Source: Martelella alba (GTDB taxonomy: Bacteria > Pseudomonadota > Alphaproteobacteria > Rhizobiales > Rhizobiaceae). Taken from it: a stretch of 64,000 bases of DNA. Location of the stretch: assembly GCF_006516955.1 (NCBI RefSeq), contig NZ_VHLG01000020.1:1-64000 (forward strand), written 5' to 3'. Under the pieces are notes generated by a model that had not been told where the DNA came from, searched no databases, and worked only from the letters and a program-made list of their open reading frames with translations. Below, piece after piece: positions 24,690-33,102 of this stretch; positions within the stretch are counted from its first letter, which is position 1; each line of letters opens with the position of its first letter. A program made the translations under genes and the position numbers.

Positions 24690-26210
24690 TCAGGCAAGCA
24701 CGGCGGGCAGCAGTTCAGCCGGCATATCCTGGTAGCAGACGGGGCGCAGGAAACGGTCGATGGCAAGCGTGCCAACCGAGGTGGTGCGGACGTCAGAGGT
24801 TGAGGGGTAGGGGCCGCCGTGAACCATGGCCGGCGAGACCTCAACACCGGTGCCAAAGCCGTTGACCAGAAGGCGCCCGGCAATCGCTTCAAGCTTCGGC
24901 ATCAGCATTTTGGCCGCCGGATAGTCGGCTTCGTCAATGTGAAGCGCTGCAGTGAGCTGACCTTCGGTGCCTTCAAGCACGGTTTCGAGTTCGGCCATGT
25001 CATCGCAGGTGACGATCAACCCGGCGGCGCCGAACACCTCATCCTGCAGATGCGGCTCTGCCAGATAGGTTTTTGCATCGGTTTCAAACAGGGCCGCTCT
25101 ACCCTGCTGTGGCGAACCGGAAAGGCCTTCGGCCAGCTGGGTAACGCCGGGATGGGCCTGAAGCTTGGTGACGCCCTCGCGATAGGCGTTGCAGATGCCA
25201 GGCGTCAGCATCGTCTGGGCGGCGATCTCAACAAGGGCGGTTGCAGCTGCCGCCTTGAAGGCGTCGAGGCCTTCGCTTCTGACGGCAAGGATCAGGCCGG
25301 GATTGGTGCAGAACTGGCCCGCGCCCAGCGTCAGCGAACCGGCAAAGGCCTTGCCGATGGCCTCGCCACGGCTGGCAAGGGCTGCCGGGAACAAAAGTAC
25401 CGGATTGATAGCGCTCATCTCCGCATAGACCGCGATCGGCACTTTGCGTTCGGATGCGATCTTCATCAGCGCCATGCCGCCGCGCCGCGAGCCGGTAAAG
25501 CCAACCGCCTTGATGCGCGGATCTGCCACTAGTGCCGCGCCGATTTCGTAGCCTGCATCATGCAGCATGGAGAAAGTGCCCTCAGGCATGGCGCAATCGG
25601 CTACCGCCTTCTGCAGTGCCATGCCGATGAGCTCCGATGTGCCGGGATGGGCCGGATGGGCCTTGACGATGACCGGGCAACCGGCTGCCAGCGCCGAGGC
25701 AGTGTCTCCACCGGCAACTGAAAATGCGAGCGGAAAATTGGAGGCGCCGAAGACGGCGACCGGCCCGATCGCCATTTTGCGAAGCCGCAGATCCGGCTTT
25801 GGCGGCGTGCGGGCAGGATCGGCGGCATCAAAACGCAGGCCCAGATATTTGCCTTCCCGCAGAACGGAGGCAAAGAGACGCAACTGATTGACGGTGCGCA
25901 TGCGCTCGCCTTCGAGGCGTCCGCGCGGCAGGCCGCTTTCGGCCATGGCGCGGACGATCAGTTCGTCACCAATGGCAAGAATGTTTTCACCAGCCTTTTC
26001 GAGAAAGCGGGCGCGGTCTTCTTCTGCGGTTTCGCAATAAAGCGGGAAGGCTGCAGCGGCAAGCGCTGCGGCATCATCTAGGTCTTTCAGCGATGCGCCG
26101 CCAAACGTCTCTGGCAATGCCATGCCGGTCGCGGCCTCGATCGCGGTGAGTGTGCCGTTTTTTCCGGTTCTCGTTTCAGCGCCGATCAGCAGTTTTCCGG
26201 TAAGCGTCAT
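24690..26210 (-). CDS. 2-ketoglutarate semialdehyde dehydrogenase
   Basis: The 506-residue aldehyde dehydrogenase belongs to the KGSADH (2,5-dioxovalerate dehydrogenase) type, oxidising 2-ketoglutarate semialdehyde to 2-ketoglutarate with NAD(P)+. It has [31 protein letters not shown], the Glu motif [10 protein letters not shown] and the catalytic Cys in [11 protein letters not shown] chose the ATG at 26210 ([12 protein letters not shown]) after a GAGGAT site; an upstream ATG (26231) is possible. It catalyses the last step of trans-4-hydroxyproline breakdown (HypH in Sinorhizobium), fitting its neighbours. Confidence 0.9.
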   Translation of the reverse strand: MTLTGKLLIGAETRTGKNGTLTAIEAATGMALPETFGGASLKDLDDAAALAAAAFPLYCETAEEDRARFLEKAGENILAIGDELIVRAMAESGLPRGRLEGERMRTVNQLRLFASVLREGKYLGLRFDAADPARTPPKPDLRLRKMAIGPVAVFGASNFPLAFSVAGGDTASALAAGCPVIVKAHPAHPGTSELIGMALQKAVADCAMPEGTFSMLHDAGYEIGAALVADPRIKAVGFTGSRRGGMALMKIASERKVPIAVYAEMSAINPVLLFPAALASRGEAIGKAFAGSLTLGAGQFCTNPGLILAVRSEGLDAFKAAAATALVEIAAQTMLTPGICNAYREGVTKLQAHPGVTQLAEGLSGSPQQGRAALFETDAKTYLAEPHLQDEVFGAAGLIVTCDDMAELETVLEGTEGQLTAALHIDEADYPAAKMLMPKLEAIAGRLLVNGFGTGVEVSPAMVHGGPYPSTSDVRTTSVGTLAIDRFLRPVCYQDMPAELLPAVLA

Positions 26211-26250
26211 AATATCCTCGTCAGTTGTCATGTCTGCGGAGCGAAAGTGC

Positions 26251-26284
26251 GCCGGCCGGGCAAATGTGGGGGTGTCCGGCCGGC
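26251..26284 (-). terminator. GC-rich hairpin between epimerase and dehydrogenase genes
   Basis: GCCGGCCGG (26251-26259) pairs perfectly with CCGGCCGGC (26276-26284). It lies just after the epimerase stop and before the dehydrogenase start on the same strand. Without a T-run it may be a partial terminator or an mRNA-stabilising hairpin that adjusts expression between the two genes. Confidence 0.4.
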
Positions 26285-26292
26285 TGGCAAGG

Positions 26293-27288
26293 TTATTTGA
26301 CCTGAAAACCCTGCCAGAATGTGTCTTCGCGATCGATCCAGATGGTGTTGAAGCCGGTGGAAATGGCTGACCCCTCAATGGAAGGGATGATGGCCGCCGT
26401 TCCGTTCAGTTCGGTTGCCTTTTCGACCCTGCCGATGAATTTGCTGCCAATATAGCTCTCATGAACGAATGTATCACCGGGTTTCAGCACGCCCTTGGCG
26501 GTCAGATGCGCCATGCGGGCAGATGTGCCCGTACCGCAGGGCGAGCGGTCGATGGCACGTTCGCCGTAGAAGACGGCATTGCGGCCGTCACCGCCATGTT
26601 TTGGCTTGTCGGTCCACATAACGTGGGAGACGCCGGCAATGGTCGGGTCGAGTGGGTGGACGGGCGTAACCTTCTCTCGCATGGCGATGCGGACCTTTGA
26701 GGACAGCTCGACAATTTTCGACGCTCCGAGATCATCAAGGCCGGTGTAATTGCCCTGTGGCTCAATGATGGCGTAGTAATTGCCACCATAGGAGACATCG
26801 ACGGTGAGCGGGCCGATGCCGTCAATATCGATTGCGATACCGCTTGCAGCCAGATAGGCCGGTACATTGGTGATCTTCACCGAAGTGACCTTGTTGCCGT
26901 CGGCCTTGTAATCGATATCGATGATGCCCGCCGGCACTTCGATCTTCAGTTTTCCAGGCGTGCGCGGCGTGATCAGACCGTTTTCGAGACCGAAGGTGAC
27001 AAGGCCGATCGTGCCATGGCCGCACATGGGCAGGCAGCCTGAGGTTTCGATGAACAATATGCCGAGATCGGTATCGGGCAGGGTTGGCGGAAACAGGAAG
27101 CCGCCGGACATCATGTCATGGCCGCGTGGCTCATAGCAGAGCCCGGTGCGGATCCAGTCGAAACGGGTCAGAAAGTCCTGCCGGCGTTCCGACATGGTGG
27201 TGCCGGAAAGAAGCGGCGCACCACCAGCGACAAGGCGGACCGGATTGCCGGCCGTGTGGCCGTCGATGCAGAAAAATGTATTGCGCAT
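26293..27288 (-). CDS. hypE: 4-hydroxyproline 2-epimerase
   Basis: This 331-residue protein of the proline racemase family interconverts trans-4-hydroxy-L-proline and cis-4-hydroxy-D-proline. Both catalytic cysteines are present, in MCGHGTIG and [11 protein letters not shown]; the two-Cys pattern separates epimerases from dehydratases of the family, which have Thr in the second place. I chose the ATG at 27288 ([16 protein letters not shown]); the frame extends upstream but without similarity. A copy of the TTGTCGACA site lies 65 bp upstream. Confidence 0.92.
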   Translation of the reverse strand: MRNTFFCIDGHTAGNPVRLVAGGAPLLSGTTMSERRQDFLTRFDWIRTGLCYEPRGHDMMSGGFLFPPTLPDTDLGILFIETSGCLPMCGHGTIGLVTFGLENGLITPRTPGKLKIEVPAGIIDIDYKADGNKVTSVKITNVPAYLAASGIAIDIDGIGPLTVDVSYGGNYYAIIEPQGNYTGLDDLGASKIVELSSKVRIAMREKVTPVHPLDPTIAGVSHVMWTDKPKHGGDGRNAVFYGERAIDRSPCGTGTSARMAHLTAKGVLKPGDTFVHESYIGSKFIGRVEKATELNGTAAIIPSIEGSAISTGFNTIWIDREDTFWQGFQVK

Positions 27289-27352
27289 GGGTGTTGTCCA
27301 AAACCTCGGGCCCGGATCTTGCGTCAGATCCGTCCCAAAAGACGTATGCAAC

Positions 27353-27362
27353 TTGTCGACAG
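27353..27362. promoter_or_regulatory. Predicted GntR operator upstream of the epimerase
   Basis: TTGTCGACAG contains the 8-bp palindrome TGTCGACA. The same motif occurs upstream of the GntR regulator gene (30649-30658) and, with one change, upstream of the peptidase gene (28533-28542). Repetition in front of three units of one pathway suggests binding by the GntR protein encoded at 29882-30595. Confidence 0.55.
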
Positions 27363-27375
27363 AATACAAGCCCCT

Positions 27376-28506
27376 TTATGAAAAGGGCTCGGTCGGGCTC
27401 TTTGCCGGGGTGGTGAACCATTCGGCTCCGGTATCGGTGATGCGGATGAAATCCTCCAGCCGGACACCGAATTGACCGGGGACAACGATCATCGGTTCGT
27501 CGGAAAAGACATTGCCGGGGGCAAGCGGAACCGTGTTGCCGCGCACGATAAAGGGTGCTTCGTGAATATCGAGGCCGAGACCGTGGCCAGCGCGATGCGG
27601 CAGGCCGGGCAGGTGATAGTCAGGGCCGAGGCCGTGGGCAATCATCACCTTGCGGGCAGCCTCGTCCAGCGTTTCAGGCAGCACGCCGGGGGCTGCCGCA
27701 TCGAAAACGGCCTGCTCCGCTTCGCGTTCAATGGCCCAGATCCGGGCAAATTCCTTTGTCGGCTCCGATTTCACATAGGTGCGGGTCAGGTCTGACTGGT
27801 ACCCCATGACCTGCGTACCGGTGTCGATCAGGATCACGTCGCCTTCGGCATAGGTCTGATCGCCGTCAGCGCCATGGGGCAGCGAACTCGCCGTGCCGAA
27901 CGAGGCGATGGCGAAGGTATTGCCAGCGCCGCAGAGTTCGCGATGGGTTCTGTCGATGAATGAGACGACCTCGGAGGCACGGATGCCGGGTTCGATCAGC
28001 TGGTGAACACGTTTCTGCACTTCCAGCGTGACATTCATCGCATATTGGATGATGGCGATCTCGTCGGCGGATTTCGATGCACGGATCGCCGAAATCATCG
28101 CGCTGCCATCGGCAAGCCGCGCGGGTCCCATGGCTTTGGCCAGCGGATAATAGACAAAAAGCGGCAGATCGGGATCAAGCGCGAGCCTGCCTTCATTGCC
28201 GAACAGGCGGGCAATCAATTCGGCCGGGCTTTCTTCTTCTTCCCAGATCGCGATATCAGCGTCGATGCGCGGCAGTGTCTCGACCCGCGATTTTTCGAAA
28301 CCGGGCACGATGTAGATCAGCCGGTCGGCGGTAACGAGGGCGCCGACAAGACGCTCGCTCTGATGCCATTCCAGCCCGGTGAAATAGCGAAGGCTCGAGG
28401 TCGAGCCCAGGAGAACGCCGGAGCAGGGGCTGTTGTCGAGGCTTGCGCGCAAGCGGGCAAGATGCGCCTTGTGATCAATGGTGATGGCGGGCAGTGCAAA
28501 ACCCAT
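27376..28506 (-). CDS. M24-family Xaa-Pro peptidase
   Basis: This 376-residue protein has a creatinase-like N-terminal domain and a pita-bread metallopeptidase domain. Metal ligands are in LIDTGTQVMGYQSDLTRTY (two Asp), GLPHRAGHGLGLDIHE (His), VFSDEPMI (Glu) and FGVRLED (Glu). It would cleave dipeptides or peptides with proline or hydroxyproline in the second position, and so could release hydroxyproline from collagen- or cell-wall-derived peptides. Its place between the epimerase and oxidase genes supports that role. Confidence 0.85.
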   Translation of the reverse strand: MGFALPAITIDHKAHLARLRASLDNSPCSGVLLGSTSSLRYFTGLEWHQSERLVGALVTADRLIYIVPGFEKSRVETLPRIDADIAIWEEEESPAELIARLFGNEGRLALDPDLPLFVYYPLAKAMGPARLADGSAMISAIRASKSADEIAIIQYAMNVTLEVQKRVHQLIEPGIRASEVVSFIDRTHRELCGAGNTFAIASFGTASSLPHGADGDQTYAEGDVILIDTGTQVMGYQSDLTRTYVKSEPTKEFARIWAIEREAEQAVFDAAAPGVLPETLDEAARKVMIAHGLGPDYHLPGLPHRAGHGLGLDIHEAPFIVRGNTVPLAPGNVFSDEPMIVVPGQFGVRLEDFIRITDTGAEWFTTPAKSPTEPFS

Positions 28507-28532
28507 GATGGCGTCCTTCTTCTCTCATACGA

Positions 28533-28542
28533 TTGTCGGCAA
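28533..28542. promoter_or_regulatory. Predicted GntR operator upstream of the peptidase
   Basis: TTGTCGGCAA differs by one base from the perfect palindrome TTGTCGACAA at 30649-30658. It lies 27 bp upstream of the peptidase start. This is the weakest of the three sites because the symmetry is broken at the centre. Confidence 0.45.
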
Positions 28543-28560
28543 TTCGTTCCGGTTATCAGC

Positions 28561-29820
28561 TCAAAGAAAGCGGAACCGGTCGACACGCAGATTGGTGATG
28601 TCGATTTCGGGCGCGCGACCGGCGGCAAGGGCTGAAACCAGCCGGCCGGTTGCGGCGGCCTGTGTCAGTCCCAGATGGCCGTGGCCAAAAGCATAGATGA
28701 CTGCTGGCGCCTTTTTCGAGCGGTCGATCACCGGCAGATAGTCCGGCATGGAGGGGCGGAAGCCCATCCATTCGACCCCGCCTTCGGTTTTCAGATCCGG
28801 CAGGAAGCGGGTGGCGAGCTTCAGCAACGCCTTGGAGCGGGCAAAATTTTCGGGAAGATCAAGGCCGCCGAATTCGACTGCGCCGCCAACTCGGATGCCG
28901 GACGAAAGCGGCGTGACGACAAAGGAGTGATCATTGAAATAGAGTTGCCGCTTCAAGGTGAAATCCTGCAGCGGCAGTGTCGTGTTATAGCCGCGCTCGG
29001 TATCGAGCGGCACGCTCTCGCCAAGGCTTGCAGCCAGATGTTTCGACCAGGCACCGGCAGCAACAACCGCATTGGCCGCCGCAATCGTGGTGCCGTCCTC
29101 AAGCAGGATATCGACGCCATTTTCGCGCGGGGCAAGCGATTTTGCAGCCGCCTGACGGAAGCTGGCGCCCCTTGCCTGACAAAGTGCACCGACGGCGCGG
29201 GTGAAATCACCGGGATCGGAAATCTGTTGGCCGTCTTCCGACCAGATCGCATGTTTGAAGCGTGGATCGAGACCCGGCTGCAGGGTTTCGATATCCGCCC
29301 GGCTCACGCGTTCAAAGGCAAAGCCGGCGGCCTTTTTGCGGGCCCAGTCGGAGGCCGCGGCATTGAAGCTTTTTTCGCTGTCGTAAAGATCGAGCGTGCC
29401 GGACGTAACAAAGAAAGGTGACAGGCTCTCTTCGGTGCTGACGGCCTCATAGGCCAGCATGGCCAGCTTCATCAGATCGGTCTGGGTGCCGATGCCGCGC
29501 TCATAATTCTTGCGGAAACTCGCTTTCCAGAAGTGCCAGAACCACGGCACCAGCTTGGGTGCATAGGGCCAGCGGATTGACAGCGGCCCGAGCGGGTCCA
29601 TCAGCCAGGCCGGCGCTTTCCAGGTGACGCCGGGCGCGGCGATCGGTGTGATTTCCGGAAAGGCGAGGATCCCGGCATTGCCCTGACTGGCACCGGCGGC
29701 AAAGCCTTCCTTATCCAGTATGGTGACGCTGCGGCCGTCCTTTATGAGTTGCAATGCGCATAGCGCACCGATGATCCCGCCGCCAATGACGACACAATCA
29801 AGCTGTTGTTTTTCTGACAT
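28561..29820 (-). CDS. FAD-dependent D-amino acid (D-hydroxyproline) oxidase/dehydrogenase
   Basis: The 419-residue DadA-like flavoprotein has an N-terminal Rossmann motif (VVIGGGIIGALCALQLI), GNAGILAFPEITP, a C-terminal FAD-binding region (GFRPSMPDYLPVIDRS) and GHGHLGLTQAAATGRLV. In this context it should oxidise cis-4-hydroxy-D-proline to pyrroline-4-hydroxy-2-carboxylate (HypO role). The ATG at 29820 (MSEKQQLD) is chosen; a few upstream codons are also open. It is the third catabolic gene downstream of the regulator. Confidence 0.87.
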   Translation of the reverse strand: MSEKQQLDCVVIGGGIIGALCALQLIKDGRSVTILDKEGFAAGASQGNAGILAFPEITPIAAPGVTWKAPAWLMDPLGPLSIRWPYAPKLVPWFWHFWKASFRKNYERGIGTQTDLMKLAMLAYEAVSTEESLSPFFVTSGTLDLYDSEKSFNAAASDWARKKAAGFAFERVSRADIETLQPGLDPRFKHAIWSEDGQQISDPGDFTRAVGALCQARGASFRQAAAKSLAPRENGVDILLEDGTTIAAANAVVAAGAWSKHLAASLGESVPLDTERGYNTTLPLQDFTLKRQLYFNDHSFVVTPLSSGIRVGGAVEFGGLDLPENFARSKALLKLATRFLPDLKTEGGVEWMGFRPSMPDYLPVIDRSKKAPAVIYAFGHGHLGLTQAAATGRLVSALAAGRAPEIDITNLRVDRFRFL

Positions 29821-29881
29821 GGTCTGGTTCCCCGGAGGCGCGGTCCGGCGGGCCACGCAAGGTGCTATTGTTGTTGCGGCA

Positions 29882-30595
29882 TCAGCCGAGTTTCATCCCG
29901 CGGGCCTGACCGGTATCGCGGGCGAGATATTCCTGAATCTGACGGACGATCTGATCGGCATGGGCAATTGCCAGCCGGTCAGCCTCTTCGATATCACCGT
30001 TCTCGATCACGGCGATCATCGCCTCATGCTCGTCAACATATTGGCGCGGCAGACGGTCGTCGAAGGTCTGGTAATAGAGCCTGAGAATGCGCCTCCCCTC
30101 ATCGAGAAGTCTGGCGAAAAAGGCTGTGTAATAAGGGTTCCCGGCGCATTCGGCTGTCGCGACGTGGAATTCGCGATTGGCCTCGATCATGGCGAAAGCA
30201 TCCTGTGCTTCGACAGCAGCGATGAAATCATTCTGGCAAGCCCGCATCTTTTCCATGGCCGCCTTGTCGCGTCTGGTGGCCGCGCCGCGCATGGAAAGGC
30301 GATACATCAGCGTCAGCGCATCAAAATAGGGTGGCAGATCGGCGAAATTGATTGCCGAGACGATGGTATTGCGGTTGGGAAGCGTCGTTACCAGGCCTTC
30401 ACCGGCCAGCCTGAGCAGGGCTTCGCGCACCGGGGTGCGCGACATGCCGAAACGATCAGAAAGACGAACTTCGTCCAGTGGAGAACTCGGAGCGAGCTTC
30501 ATCGACAGGATCTCGTGGCGCAGTGCCTCATAAACCTTCTGCGTGCCTGAGCCGCGCGTCTTGACCTTCTCGGCCGGATGTTCTTCTGCCGTCAT
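29882..30595 (-). CDS. GntR-family (FCD-type) regulator of the hydroxyproline cluster
   Basis: The 237-residue protein has an N-terminal winged helix (VYEALRHEILSMKLAP, LSDRFGMSRTPVREALLRLAGEGLV) and a C-terminal FCD effector domain with the metal-binding Asp/His pattern (EANREFHVATAECAGN, VDEHEAMIAVIENGD). It is the first gene of the minus-strand cluster and has a perfect TTGTCGACAA palindrome 54 bp upstream. It is likely the local repressor, relieved by hydroxyproline or a pathway intermediate, equivalent to HypR of Sinorhizobium. Confidence 0.88.
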   Translation of the reverse strand: MTAEEHPAEKVKTRGSGTQKVYEALRHEILSMKLAPSSPLDEVRLSDRFGMSRTPVREALLRLAGEGLVTTLPNRNTIVSAINFADLPPYFDALTLMYRLSMRGAATRRDKAAMEKMRACQNDFIAAVEAQDAFAMIEANREFHVATAECAGNPYYTAFFARLLDEGRRILRLYYQTFDDRLPRQYVDEHEAMIAVIENGDIEEADRLAIAHADQIVRQIQEYLARDTGQARGMKLG

Positions 30596-30648
30596 GTTTT
30601 CCCCTGCACGCTAACGTGTCTCACTCTTCATAAAATTCTGAACACAAA

Positions 30649-30658
30649 TTGTCGACAA
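30649..30658. promoter_or_regulatory. Predicted GntR operator in the divergent control region
   Basis: TTGTCGACAA is a perfect 10-bp palindrome 54 bp upstream of the GntR gene and about 150 bp upstream of the divergent MDR reductase gene. GntR-type repressors bind short palindromes of this kind. It is the best of three copies in the cluster. Confidence 0.6.
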
Positions 30659-30805
30659 AAATCGACATTGATCTTTCCTGTCAAAAACGGGAAAGACGCG
30701 GTTTGATCCGCCGCAAGCGCCGCCTTAAATAAGGGATGGCTATTGTTGGCATCACGCCGACGGGCAAATCCATTGCCCATCGTCAACCCAAAGGAGCACG
30801 AAGAG

Positions 30806-31783
30806 ATGAAGGCTGCAATCCATGATGTTTTCGGCGATCCGGCCGAAGTACTGAAATGCGGAACGGCCGCGCGTCCTCAGGCGGCTCCCGGTGAGGTGGT
30901 GCTGAAGGTCCTGCTGTCACCGATCCATAATCACGATCTGTGGACGGTCCGGGGCAGCTATGGCGTCAAGCCTGCCCTGCCGGCGATTGGCGGATCTGAA
31001 GCTGTCGGCATTATCGCCGACGTCGGGGAAGGGGTTGACCCCGGTCTGACTGGCAAGCGTGTTGCCGCTGCTGGTCTTGCCGGAAGCTGGGCGGAATATG
31101 TCACGGCCAGCGCTGCCTCGCTCATTCCGCTGCCGGACGGCGTGTCTGATGAAATCGGCGCGCAGCTGGTTGCTATGCCCTTCAGTGCGATCACGCTGCT
31201 TGATTTTGTTGATGTTGCGCCGGGCGATTGCGTGGTGCAAACGGCGGCCAATGGTGCTGTCGGCAAGGTGTTTGCCGCCCTTGCCAGCGCGCGCGGCGTC
31301 AAAACCGTCAATCTGGTGCGCCGCCAGGAGGCTGTTGCCGAGCTGGAAAAGCTCGGCGTTGAAAATGTCATTGCCACCGATCAGGCTGACTGGCTGGAAA
31401 AGGCGCAGGCACTTGTTGGTGAAAAGGGGGCACGGGCAGCCGTTGATTCCGTTGGTGGTAAGATGGCAATGGCGCTTTGTGATCTCATCGGTGAAGACGG
31501 GCTTCTGGTCACTTTCGGCACGGCCACCGGCGCGCCGCTTGCGCTTAGTTCCGGCACGATCATCTTCAAGCAGCTGACGGTGAAAGGGTTCTGGGGCAAG
31601 AAGGTCAGCGACGACATGGCCCTGGAGAAGAAGACTACCCTGTTTGGTGAATTGCTGCGGCTGGCGGTTTCCGGCGCTTTGCCGCTGCCGGTCGGCGGGA
31701 TTTTTTCGCTTGATGAGGTCGCCGATGCCGCAAGGGCAGCACTTGTTCCCGGCCGCGCTGGCAAGATCCTGCTGAAGCCTTAG
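30806..31783 (+). CDS. Zinc-free MDR oxidoreductase (quinone reductase type)
   Basis: The 325-residue protein belongs to the medium-chain dehydrogenase family. It has the N-terminal GroES-like domain (GSYGVKPALPAIGGSEAVGII), a nucleotide-binding fold (VVQTAANGAVGKVFAALASA) and a late AAVDSVGGKMA segment. The zinc-binding Cys and His residues of alcohol dehydrogenases are absent, so NADPH:quinone or enone reduction is more likely. Start at 30806 after an AAAGGAG site. It is divergent from the GntR operon and may share its control region. Confidence 0.8.
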   Translation: MKAAIHDVFGDPAEVLKCGTAARPQAAPGEVVLKVLLSPIHNHDLWTVRGSYGVKPALPAIGGSEAVGIIADVGEGVDPGLTGKRVAAAGLAGSWAEYVTASAASLIPLPDGVSDEIGAQLVAMPFSAITLLDFVDVAPGDCVVQTAANGAVGKVFAALASARGVKTVNLVRRQEAVAELEKLGVENVIATDQADWLEKAQALVGEKGARAAVDSVGGKMAMALCDLIGEDGLLVTFGTATGAPLALSSGTIIFKQLTVKGFWGKKVSDDMALEKKTTLFGELLRLAVSGALPLPVGGIFSLDEVADAARAALVPGRAGKILLKP

Positions 31784-31923
31784 CCAAGGCCGCGCCCATT
31801 CGGATCCATGACGCCGGCGCGTCAAATCGCGCCCGACGGGAGCCCCGCTTTGGGCTTCCGTCATCCGGGTAAACTGTATAGCGTCAGCCTCAAGCAACGA
31901 AATAGTTTGAGGAGGCTGAGCGC

Positions 31924-32901
31924 ATGTGCACGCGAATATTCTATGAGACCGGGAACGCTACCTATATTACTGGCCGCAACATGGACTGGAGCGATGTCCA
32001 TATGCAGACGGATTTCTGGGTCTTTCCGCGCGGTCTGAAGCGCGATGGCGGGCTTGGCGATGGCTCGGCTGAATGGACATCACGCTATGGTTCGGCAATT
32101 GTCAGCATCTATAATCTGGCGACCTCCGATGGCCTCAACGAGGCGGGGCTGGCCGGTAATATGCTTTATCTCGCCGAGTCGGACTTCGGCGATCCTGCCG
32201 CGCGCGGAAAACCGCTGATTTCTGCGGGGGCCTGGCTGCAATATATGCTTGATAACTTCGCGACTGTCGAAGAGGCCGTGGCGGCAATGGCGGATGACCC
32301 GCTGACGGTTGTCAGTGCCGATGCGCCGAATGGCAAGCCTGCAACGGTTCATCTGGCGCTGTCCGATGCATCCGGCGATTCGGCGATCCTCGAATTTGTC
32401 GGCGGCAGGCTGACAATCCATCACGGACGCGACTTCAAGGTGATGACCAATTCGCCGGTCTATGACCAGCAGCTGGCAATCAACAGCTATTGGGATCTGG
32501 TTGGCGGCAAGAACTTCCTGCCCGGAACCATCGCTGCAGCCGACCGGTTCGCGCGTGCCAGCTATAATCTGAAATCGACGCCGCAATTTGCCGACCAGAG
32601 GGCAGCCCTTGCATCCGTCTTTTCGCAGATGCGTGCTGTCAGTACACCGCTTGGCATGGCAGACCCTGAAAAGCCCAACATCGCCTCGACGCTGTGGCGC
32701 ACGGTGATTGACCATGAGGCGCGGCGCTATTTCTTCGATTCCGTGATCAACCCGTCGGTGTTCTGGATCGCGCTTGGCGACTTCAATCTTGAAGCCGGTG
32801 CCCCGGCCCTGAAGCTTGACCTTGGGGATCCTGCGACGCCCGGCGGCGATGTTGCCGGTCTGTTTCAGGCCCATGAGCCCTTTAGCTTTCTGATACCCTG
32901 A
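31924..32901 (+). CDS. Choloylglycine hydrolase-family (C59) amidohydrolase
   Basis: The 325-residue Ntn hydrolase has the nucleophile Cys at position 2 (MCTRIFYET), exposed after Met removal. GRNMDWSDVHMQTDFWVFPRG and GLNEAGLAGNMLYL correspond to the substrate pocket, and NSPVYDQQL contains the conserved Asn. The family includes bile salt hydrolases, penicillin V acylases and N-acyl homoserine lactone acylases. No signal peptide is seen, so it is cytoplasmic. The substrate is unknown; an AHL-degrading role is possible given the luxI gene in the window, but unproven. A GC hairpin at 31835-31863 lies upstream. Confidence 0.85.
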   Translation: MCTRIFYETGNATYITGRNMDWSDVHMQTDFWVFPRGLKRDGGLGDGSAEWTSRYGSAIVSIYNLATSDGLNEAGLAGNMLYLAESDFGDPAARGKPLISAGAWLQYMLDNFATVEEAVAAMADDPLTVVSADAPNGKPATVHLALSDASGDSAILEFVGGRLTIHHGRDFKVMTNSPVYDQQLAINSYWDLVGGKNFLPGTIAAADRFARASYNLKSTPQFADQRAALASVFSQMRAVSTPLGMADPEKPNIASTLWRTVIDHEARRYFFDSVINPSVFWIALGDFNLEAGAPALKLDLGDPATPGGDVAGLFQAHEPFSFLIP

Positions 32902-32910
32902 GCCACGCGC

Positions 32911-32951
32911 TACGCTTCAGCCGGCAGGAAGATCCGGCCGGCTGAAGCGTA
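32911..32951 (+). terminator. Strong intrinsic terminator after the amidohydrolase
   Basis: TACGCTTCAGCCGGC (32911-32925) pairs over 15 bp without mismatch with GCCGGCTGAAGCGTA (32937-32951), with an 11-base loop. A T-rich stretch (TTTTCTATTTTTTT) follows within about ten bases. It separates the amidohydrolase from the paralogous gene pair. Confidence 0.88.
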
Positions 32952-33102
32952 AGTTCAGTATTTTCTATTTTTTTATCACAATGTCTCGCGATTGAATTGC
33001 ATGTAAGGCGCTCTGCAGAGCGGTGTGGCTGCGTTTCGATGGCAAGGGCGTTCAGACAGTTTCCACCCTCTCCAGCGCCTTATCTGAGGAGGAGACTGAT
33101 AT

